Source: Arthrobacter liuii (GTDB lineage: Bacteria > Actinomycetota > Actinomycetes > Actinomycetales > Micrococcaceae). From it: a stretch of 64,000 nucleotides of DNA. Location: the NCBI RefSeq assembly GCF_014639275.1, contig NZ_BMFW01000012.1:37828-101827 (forward strand), written 5' to 3'. The notes beneath the pieces were generated by a model that saw only the letters and a program-made list of their open reading frames with translations, made no database searches and was not told the DNA's origin. Below are positions 18,044 through 27,615 of this stretch, in pieces. Position numbers and translations under genes: made by a program. The first letter of the stretch is position 1. Every line of letters starts with the position of its first letter.

Positions 18044-18247
18044 TCAGCAGCACCTGCCCTGCGGATTGCTGTCCTGGCGGTCCGTCCGGTCCCGCCAGAA
18101 CTCGCGCTCGCTGAGGGGTACTTCCTGGTGCCCGGCCGCCCGGTGGTGTTCCAGGTACTTGGCATAAGCGTCGGCGCCCATGACGGCGCCGAGGTAGCGG
18201 GCAAACCCGCGGAACCCGTTGGCCACCAGGGCAATACCGGCGCTCAT
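18044..18247 (-). CDS. YbdD/YjiX-family small protein
   Basis: 67 residues from ATG 18247, whose A is the last base of the cstA stop codon (TAATG), so translation is coupled. Family features are GFARYLGAVMGADAYAKYLEHH and the acidic-basic EREFWRDRTDRQ tail. YbdD/YjiX proteins are encoded next to CstA/BtsT-type pyruvate or peptide transporters across bacteria and are needed for or modulate their activity. The frame upstream of 18247 is not used. Confidence 0.85.
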   Translation of the reverse strand: MSAGIALVANGFRGFARYLGAVMGADAYAKYLEHHRAAGHQEVPLSEREFWRDRTDRQDSNPQGRCC

Positions 18248-20544
18248 TAGTGGCCGGCCCGTTCCAGGCGCGCGTCCGCGGGGACCTTCCCCCACTCGGT
18301 GGCCAGTTCACGTTCGGCGGTGGTCGGCACCAGCCCGGCGGGGGCGAAGACGCGCGACGGAAGAGCAGGGTCCTCATTATCGGTGGTGGCTGTCCCCGCC
18401 GACCGGTCACGGAACGCTTTGACCGTGGCCAGCACCGCCGTCACAATCACGATGATGCTGAGCACCACGAAGATCACTGACAGCCAGCCCTGGATGGCCG
18501 TGTTGCGGACAACGGCTTCCATCGCGGCCACCGATTTCGCGGTGCCGAATTCCTTCTTGCCGTCGGCCAGCGCCTTGCTGAAGGCAGCGTTGTTGGCGAA
18601 GTAGCCCACCGCAGGGGTAGAGGAGAAGATCTTCTGGTAGCTCGCAGTGATGGTGACCACTGCGGCGAACGCCAGCGGCAGGGCCACGATCCACAGGTAC
18701 TTGAACGTTCCGCGCTTGGCCACGATGGCCAGGCACACGGCCAGCGCAATGGCGGCCAGCAGCTGGTTGGCGATGCCGAACAGCGGGAACAGGGTGTTGA
18801 TGCCGCCCAGCGGATCGGTGACGCCCATCAGCAGCACAGCACCCCAGGCAGCCACCATGACGGCGGTGCACAGCCACGCACCGGGACGCCAGGAGGCTTC
18901 CTTGAACTTGGGGACGAAGTTGCCGATGGAGTCCTGCAGCATGAACCGGGCCACGCGGGTGCCCGCGTCCACTGCGGTGAGGATGAAGAGCGCCTCGAAC
19001 ATGATGGCGAAGTGGTACCAGAACGCCATCATGGCCGTCCCGCCGATGAACTGCTGCATGATGTGTGCCAGCCCCACCGCCAGGGTGGGGGCGCCGCCGG
19101 AGCGGGACACGATGCTCTGCTCGCCGACGTCCTTGGCAGTCTGCGCGAGGACGTCGGGCGTGATGTTGACTCCGGCCAGCCCGAGGCTGTTCACCCACTG
19201 CGCGGCCGTTTCCACGGTGCCGCCCGTGAGGGCCGTGGGGGCATTCATCGCAAAGTAGATGCCGCGGTCGATCGAGATGGCTGCAACGAGGGCCATGATG
19301 GCCACGAAGGATTCCATCAGCATGCCGCCGTAGCCGATAAACCGGGTCTGGCGTTCCTTTTCGATCAGCTTGGGCGTGGTGCCCGACGAGATCAGGGCGT
19401 GGAAGCCGGACAGGGCCCCGCACGCGATGGTGACGAACAGGAAGGGGAACAGTGCGCCGGAGAGCACGGGGCCGTTCTCGCGGGAAGCGAATTCACTGAA
19501 GGCAGGGACCGTGATTTCGGGACGGACAACGATGATTGCCAGCGCCAGCATGACGATGACGCCGATCTTCATGAAGGTGGAGAGATAGTCGCGGGGAGCC
19601 AGCAGCAGCCACACCGGCAGGATCGCGGCGATGAAACCGTAGATGAGCAGGCCCCAGGCGATGGTCACCTTGTCCAGGTGGAAGAACGCTGCTCCCCATT
19701 CCGTGCCTGCTACGGCGCCGCCGCCGATGATGGCGGCCATCAACAGGACGAAGCCGATGATCGAGACCTCCATGACCTTCCCGGGCCGCAGGTAGCGGAG
19801 GTAGACGCCCATGAAGAGGGCGATCGGGATGGTCATCCCCACGGAGAACACGCCCCACGGGCTCTCACCCAGTGCGTTGACGACGACGAGGGCCAGGATG
19901 GCCACGATGATCACCATGATGAGCAGGGTGGCGATGAGGGCGGCCGTGCCGCCGATGACGCCCAGCTCCTCGCGCGCCATCTGGCCGAGGGAACGGCCTC
20001 CGCGCCGCATTGAGAAGAAGAGCACCAGGTAGTCCTGCACCGCACCAGCGAGGACGACGCCGATTATGATCCAGATCGTGCCCGGGAGGTAGCCCATCTG
20101 TGCCGCGATGACCGGGCCTACCAGGGGGCCGGCGCCGGCGATGGCTGCGAAGTGGTGGCCGAACAGGACGTTGCGGTCCGTGCGGACGTAGTCCTTGCCA
20201 TCGGCCTTGTACTCGGCCGGGGTGGCACGGCGGTCGTCAGGCTTGGTGATGTAGCGTTCGATCACCTTGGAGTAGAAGCGGTACCCGATCAGGTAGGTGC
20301 ACACCGAGGCGAAGACGAACCAGATGGCGTTGACGGTTTCACCGCGGACGATCGCCAGCATGAACCAGGCGACGCCGCCCAGAAGGGCGATGGCGGCCCA
20401 GAGAGCAACCTTGCCCGGAGTCCATTTCCGGTCCTCGGCGTCGAGCAGTGCCTGGTCCACAGCGGGCGGGGGAAGATCCGGGTCTGTCGCCAGTCCGCCC
20501 TCCGCCCGGGATCCGTTGTTCCGTTGGTCAGGCACTCCGGCCAT
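18247..20544 (-). CDS. cstA: CstA-family carbon starvation protein (pyruvate/peptide transporter)
   Basis: 765 residues from ATG 20544 with a strong AAGGAGGAGAC ribosome site. About 16-18 hydrophobic helices are spread over the length, with CstA signatures FGHHFAAIAGAGPLVGPVIAA near residue 130, GFHALISSGTTPK and FEALFILTAVDAGTRVARF. The family (CstA, BtsT) imports pyruvate or peptides by proton symport during carbon limitation. The C-terminal hydrophilic tail overlaps the ybdD start. The padR gene upstream is on the same strand but 158 bp away with its own ribosome site. Confidence 0.92.
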   Translation of the reverse strand: MAGVPDQRNNGSRAEGGLATDPDLPPPAVDQALLDAEDRKWTPGKVALWAAIALLGGVAWFMLAIVRGETVNAIWFVFASVCTYLIGYRFYSKVIERYITKPDDRRATPAEYKADGKDYVRTDRNVLFGHHFAAIAGAGPLVGPVIAAQMGYLPGTIWIIIGVVLAGAVQDYLVLFFSMRRGGRSLGQMAREELGVIGGTAALIATLLIMVIIVAILALVVVNALGESPWGVFSVGMTIPIALFMGVYLRYLRPGKVMEVSIIGFVLLMAAIIGGGAVAGTEWGAAFFHLDKVTIAWGLLIYGFIAAILPVWLLLAPRDYLSTFMKIGVIVMLALAIIVVRPEITVPAFSEFASRENGPVLSGALFPFLFVTIACGALSGFHALISSGTTPKLIEKERQTRFIGYGGMLMESFVAIMALVAAISIDRGIYFAMNAPTALTGGTVETAAQWVNSLGLAGVNITPDVLAQTAKDVGEQSIVSRSGGAPTLAVGLAHIMQQFIGGTAMMAFWYHFAIMFEALFILTAVDAGTRVARFMLQDSIGNFVPKFKEASWRPGAWLCTAVMVAAWGAVLLMGVTDPLGGINTLFPLFGIANQLLAAIALAVCLAIVAKRGTFKYLWIVALPLAFAAVVTITASYQKIFSSTPAVGYFANNAAFSKALADGKKEFGTAKSVAAMEAVVRNTAIQGWLSVIFVVLSIIVIVTAVLATVKAFRDRSAGTATTDNEDPALPSRVFAPAGLVPTTAERELATEWGKVPADARLERAGH

Positions 20545-20702
20545 GTCTCCTCCTTGAGAGATTTCGCACTTCTGCTACGGGCACCCTACCAACCAGTAAC
20601 CCGCCAGGAGCTACCGACGGCCGCGCGGCGCCGGCCTGTGCGGTGAGCGGCGTCGGCCCGGCGACGAACGACCGGGTCACGCTGGGCAGGGCCGCTGCCC
20701 AC

Positions 20703-21308
20703 TCACCGGCGGCTGTCCGCGTTGAGCGGGGCGTCTTCCGTGGCCCCGTTGGACGTTTTGCGTGCTGCCCCCGCGGCAGCGGCCTGCGCCTGCTGGACCA
20801 TCCTGGCCTCGCAGAGGTCCAGCCAGCGGACTTCCGCTTCGGTCTGGAAGATCAGCGAATCCAGGACCAGGAGCCAGGCGGTATCCGCGGCCCGCTGGTT
20901 CGCGGCAGTGTCGCGGCGGGCCTTGGTGTAGTCCTGCAGGGCCCTGATGGACGCCACGCGCTGGGCCTGGATGATGGCCTGGACGTCAACCCCTGGCAAG
21001 GTGACGGCGAGCGCGAGCTTGATGGCGAGCTCGTTGCGCGGGGGATTGTTCCGCTCCACGGGGGCGGAAAACCAATTCCGAACCTCGGCTTTGCCCGCGG
21101 GGGTGATGCTGTACACCACGTGGCCCTCGCCGTCGTCGCCCTCCCTGGCCACCAGGGCATCGCGTTCCAGCCGGTCAAGTGTGGTGTACACCTGTCCGAT
21201 GTTCAGGGGCCACGTGGCCCCGGTGCGGTTCTCGAACTCGACCCGCAGTTGGTAGCCGTAGCGCGGCTGGTCCTGCAGCAGGGCGAGTAGGCTGTGCCGA
21301 ATGGACAT
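20703..21308 (-). CDS. PadR-family transcriptional regulator
   Basis: 201 residues from ATG 21308 (GGGAG 4 nt upstream). The N-terminal winged helix (1-80) reads RHSLLALLQDQPRYGYQL, then NIGQVYTTLDRLERD, typical of PadR. Residues 100-175 form the Vir-type helical dimerisation region. A perfect 12-bp inverted repeat lies 28-61 bp upstream, suggesting autorepression. PadR proteins usually control a nearby transporter or detoxification gene. The next genes on this strand are cstA-ybdD, and the quinone reductase gene lies just upstream, so targets remain open. Confidence 0.9.
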   Translation of the reverse strand: MSIRHSLLALLQDQPRYGYQLRVEFENRTGATWPLNIGQVYTTLDRLERDALVAREGDDGEGHVVYSITPAGKAEVRNWFSAPVERNNPPRNELAIKLALAVTLPGVDVQAIIQAQRVASIRALQDYTKARRDTAANQRAADTAWLLVLDSLIFQTEAEVRWLDLCEARMVQQAQAAAAGAARKTSNGATEDAPLNADSRR

Positions 21309-21335
21309 TGTGCTCCCCCGGGCTTAGTCATTGCC

Positions 21336-21369
21336 GGTATGCACAGGCCCCCAAGACCCTGTGCATACC
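21336..21369. promoter_or_regulatory. candidate PadR operator (perfect 12-bp inverted repeat)
   Basis: GGTATGCACAGG and CCTGTGCATACC are perfect 12-bp arms with a 10-bp spacer. A further half-like copy GGGTATGCAG lies near 21414. The repeat is not GC-rich and has no T-run, so it looks like an operator, although it also lies downstream of the quinone reductase gene. Confidence 0.6.
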
Positions 21370-21425
21370 GCGTATACCAAGCCTAAGCCGGAAGCCCTCG
21401 CAGGCGCAATACCGGGTATGCAGTT

Positions 21426-22409
21426 CTACATGACCAGGAGGACCTTGCCCACGTGGTCGCCGCTGTCGAAATAGCGGTGGGCGGCTGCCACCTGGTCCAG
21501 CGGGAATGTCTTGGCAACCAGCGGGCGGATCCGGCCATCGGCCACCAGTGGCCAGACAGCATCCCGGACTGCAGCCATAATGGCGCCCTTCTCCGCCACC
21601 GGCCTGGGCCGCAGGGCGGTGGCCACCACCGCCGCGCGCTTCTTCAGCAGCAGCCCCAGGTCCAGCTCGCCCTTGGTGCCGCCCTGCAGGCCGATCACCA
21701 CCAGGCGTCCGTAGTCGGCCAGCGCGTCCACATTCTGCTGGAGGTACTTGGCCCCCACCACATCCAGGATGACGTCAGCCCCCTTGCCGCCGTTCTGCCG
21801 CCGAAGGCTCTCCGGGAAGTCTTCCTCGGCGTAATTGATGGCGATGTCCGCACCAAGGAAGGCTTTCGCAGTGCTGACCTTCTCGTCGGTGCCGGCCGTG
21901 GTGGCCACCTTGGCGCCAAACGCCTTGGCGAGCTGGATGGCCATGGTGCCGATCCCGCCGGTGGCCCCGTGGATCAGGACGGTTTCACCGGGCTGCAGCT
22001 GCGCGGTCATGATCAGGTTCGAGTAAACAGTCGCAGCCACCTCGGGCAGCGACGCGGCGGTGACCAGGTCCACACCGTCCGGGACCCGCAGCACCTGCTC
22101 GGCTGGAACGGCCACCTGATGGGCATAGCCACCGCCGGCCAGCAGCGCCACTACTTTGTCCCCCAGTGAGAAGGGCTTGCTGACACCGGGCCCGAAGCCC
22201 GCGATCCGGCCCGACACTTCCAGGCCCGGGATCTCGGACGCACCAGGCGGCGGAGGGTAGAAACCACGCCGCTGCTGGACATCGGCCCGGTTAAGGCCGG
22301 CAGCCACCACATCAATCAGCACTTCACCCTGGCCGGGCACGCAGGCATCCACGTCCCGGACTTCCAGCACTTCCGGGCCGCCCGGCTCCGATATGTAGAC
22401 GGCTTTCAT
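21426..22409 (-). CDS. NAD(P)H-quinone oxidoreductase, zinc-independent MDR type
   Basis: 327 residues from ATG 22409, preceded by GGGAGAGG. Long open sequence upstream of 22409 crosses the tRNA gene and is not coding. It has the medium-chain reductase fold: catalytic domain with GLNRADVQQRRGFYPPPPG, then the Rossmann motif HGATGGIGTMAIQLAKAFGA near residues 143-162. It lacks the zinc-ligand pattern of true alcohol dehydrogenases, matching the PIG3/quinone reductase branch that reduces quinones with NADPH. It probably works in the cytosol against electrophilic quinones. The PadR gene lies immediately downstream. Confidence 0.88.
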   Translation of the reverse strand: MKAVYISEPGGPEVLEVRDVDACVPGQGEVLIDVVAAGLNRADVQQRRGFYPPPPGASEIPGLEVSGRIAGFGPGVSKPFSLGDKVVALLAGGGYAHQVAVPAEQVLRVPDGVDLVTAASLPEVAATVYSNLIMTAQLQPGETVLIHGATGGIGTMAIQLAKAFGAKVATTAGTDEKVSTAKAFLGADIAINYAEEDFPESLRRQNGGKGADVILDVVGAKYLQQNVDALADYGRLVVIGLQGGTKGELDLGLLLKKRAAVVATALRPRPVAEKGAIMAAVRDAVWPLVADGRIRPLVAKTFPLDQVAAAHRYFDSGDHVGKVLLVM

Positions 22410-22518
22410 GGACCTCTCCCGTTCCTGACTCAAATCCTGGCTGCAACCAGTGTGCACCGGGCACCTTCCCGGGGCCTGTTTTGTTGCAGGCAAGTGCCTA
22501 TGAAACACTACTAGCTGA

Positions 22519-22606
22519 GGAAGGTTGTCCGAGCGGCCGAAGGAGCTGGTCTTGAAAACCAGTGTGCGGTAACCCCGTACCAAGAGTTCGAATCTCTTAC
22601 CTTCCG
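22519..22606 (+). tRNA. tRNA-Ser (anticodon UGA)
   Basis: 88-nt class II tRNA with a long variable arm. The acceptor stem GGAAGGT pairs with ACCTTCC, and the T-arm contains GTTCGAATC. The anticodon loop CTTGAAA (22551-22557) has TGA at 22553-22555. No CCA is encoded; the 3' end is followed by CAAGG. Confidence 0.95.
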
Positions 22607-22611
22607 CAAGG

Positions 22612-22650
22612 AAACCCCTGGCAGCCGGCACCGGCCGCCAGGGGTTTTTT
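22612..22650 (+). terminator. terminator after tRNA-Ser(UGA)
   Basis: AAACCCCTGGC and GCCAGGGGTTT arms, then a TTTTTT run, six bases after the tRNA end. Confidence 0.9.
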
Positions 22651-23030
22651 GCTTTAAGCGGCCGCCCCGGGCCCTGCCGTGTTGCGCGCACGTAAATTCT
22701 TTGGAGTAACACCCTGCCGAAACCCGGCCTGAAGACTACCCACCGGTATCGTTTTGTGCCTGCCGGCACACCGTTGGGTTTGCCGGCAGGCATCACTCCC
22801 GCCACCAGCATCTCCGGCACGGGTTGGGGAAACCCGGGCCGGAGGGCGGGCCGCTCCGTTGGGGAACGCCCCACCGAATGCACGCTCCAGCCACCCTGCG
22901 TTCATTCAGTGCTGTTGTCATATGCCTGGACAACCGCTTGGCCACGGGCACACTCCCGTCCCAGTGCGATCCATGCAACACGCACCCACCGGGCCACCCA
23001 CCCGGGACACCTCAATGAAAGTAAGAGCCG

Positions 23031-26000
23031 ATGCATCACACACCTTGGAAGTTAGCGCTGGGCACAGCGCTGTCCGCGGGGCTCATCGCAGCCCCGCTGG
23101 CAGCTGTCCCGGCGGCCGCGGAGGTCTCAGCCGCGGCCGGCACCTCCCCCGTTGTCATCAACGAGGCCTACCTGAGCGGCGGCAGCAGCGGCGCCGCGTT
23201 CAAGAACAAATTCGTGGAGCTGTACAACACCTCCAACGCCCCCGTGTCCCTTGACGGCTGGTCCGTGCAGTACCGCTCCGGTACCGGCACAACGGCTCCC
23301 AGCGGGGTAGCTCCCCTATCGGGGTCCATCCCCGCGAAGGGCTACTACCTGGTGCAGGGCAGCAGCAACGGCACCAACGGCGCCGACCTGCCTACGCCTG
23401 ACATTGCAACCTCCCTGAACCCCAGCGGCACTACGGGCACCATCGTGCTCGCCAAGCAGCGCACCGCCGGCGCGCTCTCCACCGGCTCCGTGGTGGAAAC
23501 GGCAGGCGTGGCGGACCTCCTGGGCTACGGCACGTCCAACACTTTTGAGACGCAGGCTGCCACGGCACCTGCCGGAAACACCGACGTGACGAGCCTCAAC
23601 CGGACCGCCGGCGCGGACAGCAACAGCAACGCCGCGGACTTCACCCTCAGCGCCGCCATCACGCCGACGGCCACGGGCGGGGCTGCTCCCGCTCCGGATC
23701 CGATTCCCACCCCCGATCCCGTTGCAAAGTCCATCGCCGAAATCCAGGGCACCGGCACTGAAAGCCCGCTGGCCGGCACCACCGTCACCACCAAGGGCAA
23801 GGTCACCGCAGCCTTCCCCACCGGCGGGCTCAACGGCTACTACATCCAGACCGCCGGCACCGGCGGTGACCTGACGGCCACCAACCACGCCGCGTCCGAC
23901 GGCATCTTCGTCTACTCACCCGCAACGGTGGGGTCGGTGCAGACCGGTGACTTTGTTCAGGTAACCGGCACCGTGGCCGAGTACTACGGCATGACCCAAC
24001 TCAACGTCACGGCGGCTGCGGGCCTCACCAAGCTCACCGAGGCCGCACCCGAGGTCAAGCCCACCATGTTCACCCTCCCCTCCACGGAAACCTTCCGCGA
24101 GTCGCTGGAAGGCATGCTCCTGGCACCGCACGGCGCCATGACGGTGAGCGACAACTACAGCCTCAACCAGTACGGCGAGATCGGCCTGGCCGGCGGAACC
24201 GCTCCCCTGGTCCAGCCCACCGCCGTGGCGCCGTACGGCTCGGCTGACTACGCCGCCGTCGTTGCCGACAATGCCGCCCGCAGCATCAAGCTCGACGACG
24301 GGTCCAGCACCAACTTCCTCAAGGACGCCACCACCAAGGCCGAAGTCCTGCCGTATCTCACCACCACGGACCCCGTCCGGGTCGGCTCGCCGGCCACTTT
24401 CACCACCAACGTGGTCCTGGGCTACGCCAACAACTCCTGGAAGCTGCAGCCACTCGCGCACCTGACTGAGGCCAACAAGGCTACCGTCCAGCCGGCCAGT
24501 TTCGGCCCCACCCGCACCGAGGCCCCTGCAGCCGTGGGCGGCAACCTGAAGATTGCGTCCTTCAACGTCCTGAACTACTTCCCCACCACGGGCGACACGC
24601 TGTCCGGGTGCACGTTCTACGAGGACCGCGCGGGCAACCCGATCACCGTTCGCGGCGGCTGTGACGCCCGCGGTGCGGCCAATGCCGAGAACTTCAAACG
24701 CCAGCAGGACAAGATCGTCGCCGCCATCACCAAGTCCGGCGCCGACGTGGTGACCCTGATGGAGGTCGAAAACTCCGCGCAGTTCGGCAAAAACCGCGAC
24801 GACGCCCTGGCCAAGCTCGTGGAGGCGCTGGATATCCCCACCCCGGGCATCTGGGACTTCGTCCGCACTCCCGCGAACGCACCCCCGCTGGCCGACGAGG
24901 ACATGATCCGCACCGCGTTCATCTACAAGAAGGCGGCGGCCGAACCGGTCGGCGAATCGCTCATCCACAACGACACCGTGGCCTTCGCCAGCGCCCGCAA
25001 ACCCCTGGCCCAGGTGTTCAAGCCCGTCGGCGGGGGCGCCGGCAGCGAGTTCATCGCCATCGCGAACCACTTCAAGTCCAAGGGCTCGGCAGCAACCCCG
25101 GACGACACGGACAAGGGCCAGGGCGCATCCAACATCGCCCGCACGGCGCAGGCCAAGTCCCTCCTGGACTTTGCCAACTCCCTGCAAGCGGCCAAGGGCA
25201 CCGACAAGGTGTTCCTGATCGGTGACTTCAACTCCTACGGCAAGGAAGACCCGATCAACGTCCTGACCGGCGCGGGGTACGTGAACCAGGACGATAAGGC
25301 CAAGAACGCCGACGGTACCGCCAAGCACTCCTACCTCTTCGGCGGCCTGGTCGGCTCGCTGGACCACATCCTGGCTTCACCCGCGGCCAATGCGGTGGTC
25401 GCCGGTGCCGACATCTGGAACATCAACTCGGTTGAATCCGTGGCGCTGGAATACAGCCGCTACAACAACAACGTCACCAGCTACTACGCTCCGGACCAGT
25501 TCCGTGCCAGCGACCACGACCCCGTGGTGGTGGGCCTGAACCTGGCCTCCACGCCAGCAACTGTTGACCTGAACCTGCTGAACATCAATGATTTCCACGG
25601 CAGGATCGACGGCAACACCGTCCAGTTTGCCGGCACCATCGAGAAGCTGCGTTCCGCAGCCGCCCCGGGCGCCACAGCCTTCCTGTCGGCAGGTGACAAC
25701 ATCGGCGCGTCCTTGTTCGCCTCGGCGGTTGCCAAGGACCAGCCCACCATCGATGTGCTGAACGCCCTGGAGCTGAAGGCCTCTGCCGTGGGCAACCACG
25801 AGTTCGACGGCGGCTGGGCGGACCTGCGCGACCGCGTCATCGCGGGCGGCACCAACGCGAAGTTCCCCTACCTGGGTGCGAACGTCTACAGAAAGGGCAC
25901 CACCGAGCCGGTCCTTCCGGAGTACACGGTGCTGGACCTGAACGGCGTCAAGGTTGCCGTGATCGGTACCGTCACCCAGGAGGTCCCTTCACTGGTGACT

Positions 26001-27551
26001 CCCGCCGGGATCGCCGACCTCGACTTCGGAGACCCGGTGGACGCCATCAACCGGGTGGCGGCGAAGATCACGGCGGACAAGCTTGCCGACGTCATCATTG
26101 TTGAGGATCACGACGGCGCCGGCTCCGGTGTGGTGGAAGGCGCCACGCTGGAGCAGGAAGTGGCAGCCGGCGGCCCGTTTGCCAAGCTGGTCACCGAAAC
26201 GTCCCCCGAGGTGGACGCCATCTTCACCGGCCACACCCACAAGGAATACGCCTGGGACGCCCCCGTTCCGGGCGTTGCCGGCAAGACGCGGCCCATGGTG
26301 CAGACCGGCAACTACGGGGAGAACGTGGGCCAGATCCAGCTGACCGTGGACACCGCCAGCAAGCAGGTGGCCTCGTACAAGGCCGGAAACGTCAAGCGCA
26401 CCGCTGACCCCGCCGCCAACCTGGTGGCAGCCTACCCGCGCGTGGCCGCGGTGAACGCCATCGTCAAGAAGGCCCTGGCGGATGCCGCCGTGGTGGGCAA
26501 CCAGCCAGTCGGTTCGGTCACCAAGGACATCACCACCGCGTTCACCACGGACGCAACCGGCGCCGCCAAGCGTGATGACCGCGGCAGCGAATCCACCCTG
26601 GGCAACCTGGTGGCGGACTCCCTGCGATCCTCCCTGCAGCCGGCTGAGGCCGGCGGTGCGGAGATCGGCGTCGTCAATCCAGGCGGCCTGCGCAACGAGC
26701 TGTACTACGCCCCGGACGGCACCATCACCTATGCCGAGGCAAACGCTGTGCTGCCGTTCGTGAACAACCTGTGGACCACGTCCCTGACCGGTGCACAGTT
26801 CAAGACCCTGCTGGAGCAGCAGTGGCAGACCAACCCGGACGGCACGGTTCCCAGCCGCGCCTATCTCCAACTGGGCCTGTCAAAGAACGTCAACTACACC
26901 TACGACGCTGCGCGCAGCGCAGGTGACCGGATCACCTCGATACGGGTGAACGGCGAACTGCTGGATCCCGCCAGGTCCTACCGGGTGGGCACGTTCAGTT
27001 TCCTGGCAACCGGCGGCGACAACTTCCGGATCTTCACGGCAGGCACCAACACCCGGGATTCCGGGCTGGTGGACCGGGACGCGTGGATCGGGTACCTGCA
27101 GAAGAGCAGCCCGGTTTCCCCTGACTTCTCCCGACGCACGGTGGCCGTCACGAACACCACCGCCGCTGGGGTCAAGCCCGGCGAACCCGTCACCCTGGCG
27201 GTATCCAAGCTGGACCTGACGTCCCTGGGCAGCCCGGTGAACACGTCCCTGTCGGCTTCGTTCACGGACGCTGCCGGCACGGTGACGCAGCTGGGCTCAG
27301 TTCCGGTGTCCTCCGGCGCGGCTTCCGTGAACCTTGCGGTCCCGGCCGGGGCGGCTGCCGGGACCGGCACCCTGGTGCTCACCGCCGTCGAGTCCGGCAC
27401 CGTGGTGAAGGTCGGTGTGCTGGTGGGCGCGGACACCCCGGCGCAGCCGGTCTGCGTCCCGCCGGTGAAGCCCACCCGCCCGGCGGACGTCAACGGCCAG
27501 GCGAACTACGGACAGGCTATGGCCGCCTACCGGGCCTGCCTGCGCGGCTAA
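23031..27551 (+). CDS. secreted ExeM/NucH-type nuclease fused to 5'-nucleotidase
   Basis: 1506 residues. A Sec signal (GTALSAGLIAAPLAAVPAAAE) ends near residue 31. Domains in order: lamin-tail domain (about 40-140), linker, OB-fold-like segment (about 235-335), endonuclease/exonuclease/phosphatase domain (about 503-835, with IASFNVLNYF, VVTLMEVEN, LIGDFNSYG and SDHDP), metallophosphatase domain (about 843-1130, with NINDFHGR, SAGDNIG, GNHEFDGGW and TGHTH), 5'-nucleotidase C-terminal domain (about 1146-1340, with NPGGLRNEL), and a beta-rich tail. Such enzymes cut extracellular DNA and dephosphorylate the nucleotides, yielding phosphate and nucleosides. The ribosome site is weak. It is monocistronic, with a hairpin just downstream. 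Confidence 0.92.
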   Translation: MHHTPWKLALGTALSAGLIAAPLAAVPAAAEVSAAAGTSPVVINEAYLSGGSSGAAFKNKFVELYNTSNAPVSLDGWSVQYRSGTGTTAPSGVAPLSGSIPAKGYYLVQGSSNGTNGADLPTPDIATSLNPSGTTGTIVLAKQRTAGALSTGSVVETAGVADLLGYGTSNTFETQAATAPAGNTDVTSLNRTAGADSNSNAADFTLSAAITPTATGGAAPAPDPIPTPDPVAKSIAEIQGTGTESPLAGTTVTTKGKVTAAFPTGGLNGYYIQTAGTGGDLTATNHAASDGIFVYSPATVGSVQTGDFVQVTGTVAEYYGMTQLNVTAAAGLTKLTEAAPEVKPTMFTLPSTETFRESLEGMLLAPHGAMTVSDNYSLNQYGEIGLAGGTAPLVQPTAVAPYGSADYAAVVADNAARSIKLDDGSSTNFLKDATTKAEVLPYLTTTDPVRVGSPATFTTNVVLGYANNSWKLQPLAHLTEANKATVQPASFGPTRTEAPAAVGGNLKIASFNVLNYFPTTGDTLSGCTFYEDRAGNPITVRGGCDARGAANAENFKRQQDKIVAAITKSGADVVTLMEVENSAQFGKNRDDALAKLVEALDIPTPGIWDFVRTPANAPPLADEDMIRTAFIYKKAAAEPVGESLIHNDTVAFASARKPLAQVFKPVGGGAGSEFIAIANHFKSKGSAATPDDTDKGQGASNIARTAQAKSLLDFANSLQAAKGTDKVFLIGDFNSYGKEDPINVLTGAGYVNQDDKAKNADGTAKHSYLFGGLVGSLDHILASPAANAVVAGADIWNINSVESVALEYSRYNNNVTSYYAPDQFRASDHDPVVVGLNLASTPATVDLNLLNINDFHGRIDGNTVQFAGTIEKLRSAAAPGATAFLSAGDNIGASLFASAVAKDQPTIDVLNALELKASAVGNHEFDGGWADLRDRVIAGGTNAKFPYLGANVYRKGTTEPVLPEYTVLDLNGVKVAVIGTVTQEVPSLVTPAGIADLDFGDPVDAINRVAAKITADKLADVIIVEDHDGAGSGVVEGATLEQEVAAGGPFAKLVTETSPEVDAIFTGHTHKEYAWDAPVPGVAGKTRPMVQTGNYGENVGQIQLTVDTASKQVASYKAGNVKRTADPAANLVAAYPRVAAVNAIVKKALADAAVVGNQPVGSVTKDITTAFTTDATGAAKRDDRGSESTLGNLVADSLRSSLQPAEAGGAEIGVVNPGGLRNELYYAPDGTITYAEANAVLPFVNNLWTTSLTGAQFKTLLEQQWQTNPDGTVPSRAYLQLGLSKNVNYTYDAARSAGDRITSIRVNGELLDPARSYRVGTFSFLATGGDNFRIFTAGTNTRDSGLVDRDAWIGYLQKSSPVSPDFSRRTVAVTNTTAAGVKPGEPVTLAVSKLDLTSLGSPVNTSLSASFTDAAGTVTQLGSVPVSSGAASVNLAVPAGAAAGTGTLVLTAVESGTVVKVGVLVGADTPAQPVCVPPVKPTRPADVNGQANYGQAMAAYRACLRG

Positions 27552-27558
27552 TCCCCCA

Positions 27559-27610
27559 GATGCGCCATCACCTGTGGCCCCTGTTCAGGGACCACAAGTG
27601 ATGGCGCATC
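27559..27610. terminator. bidirectional hairpin between convergent genes
   Basis: GATGCGCCATCAC and its complement (13 bp) flank an inner TGTGG/CCACA stem. The hairpin spans nearly the whole gap between stops at 27551 and 27616. Confidence 0.75.
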
Positions 27611-27615
27611 GCCAG

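Noticed and set aside
18407..19423. 338-residue frame within cstA
   Set aside because: Out-of-frame reading of the CstA gene on the same strand; Arg/His-rich without helices.
22410..22883. N-terminal extension of the quinone reductase
   Set aside because: It runs antisense through the tRNA-Ser gene and its terminator; ATG 22409 has a ribosome site and gives the normal family length.
23916..25367. 483-residue open frame antisense to the nuclease gene
   Set aside because: A by-product of GC-ended codons on the other strand; no ribosome site, no domain.
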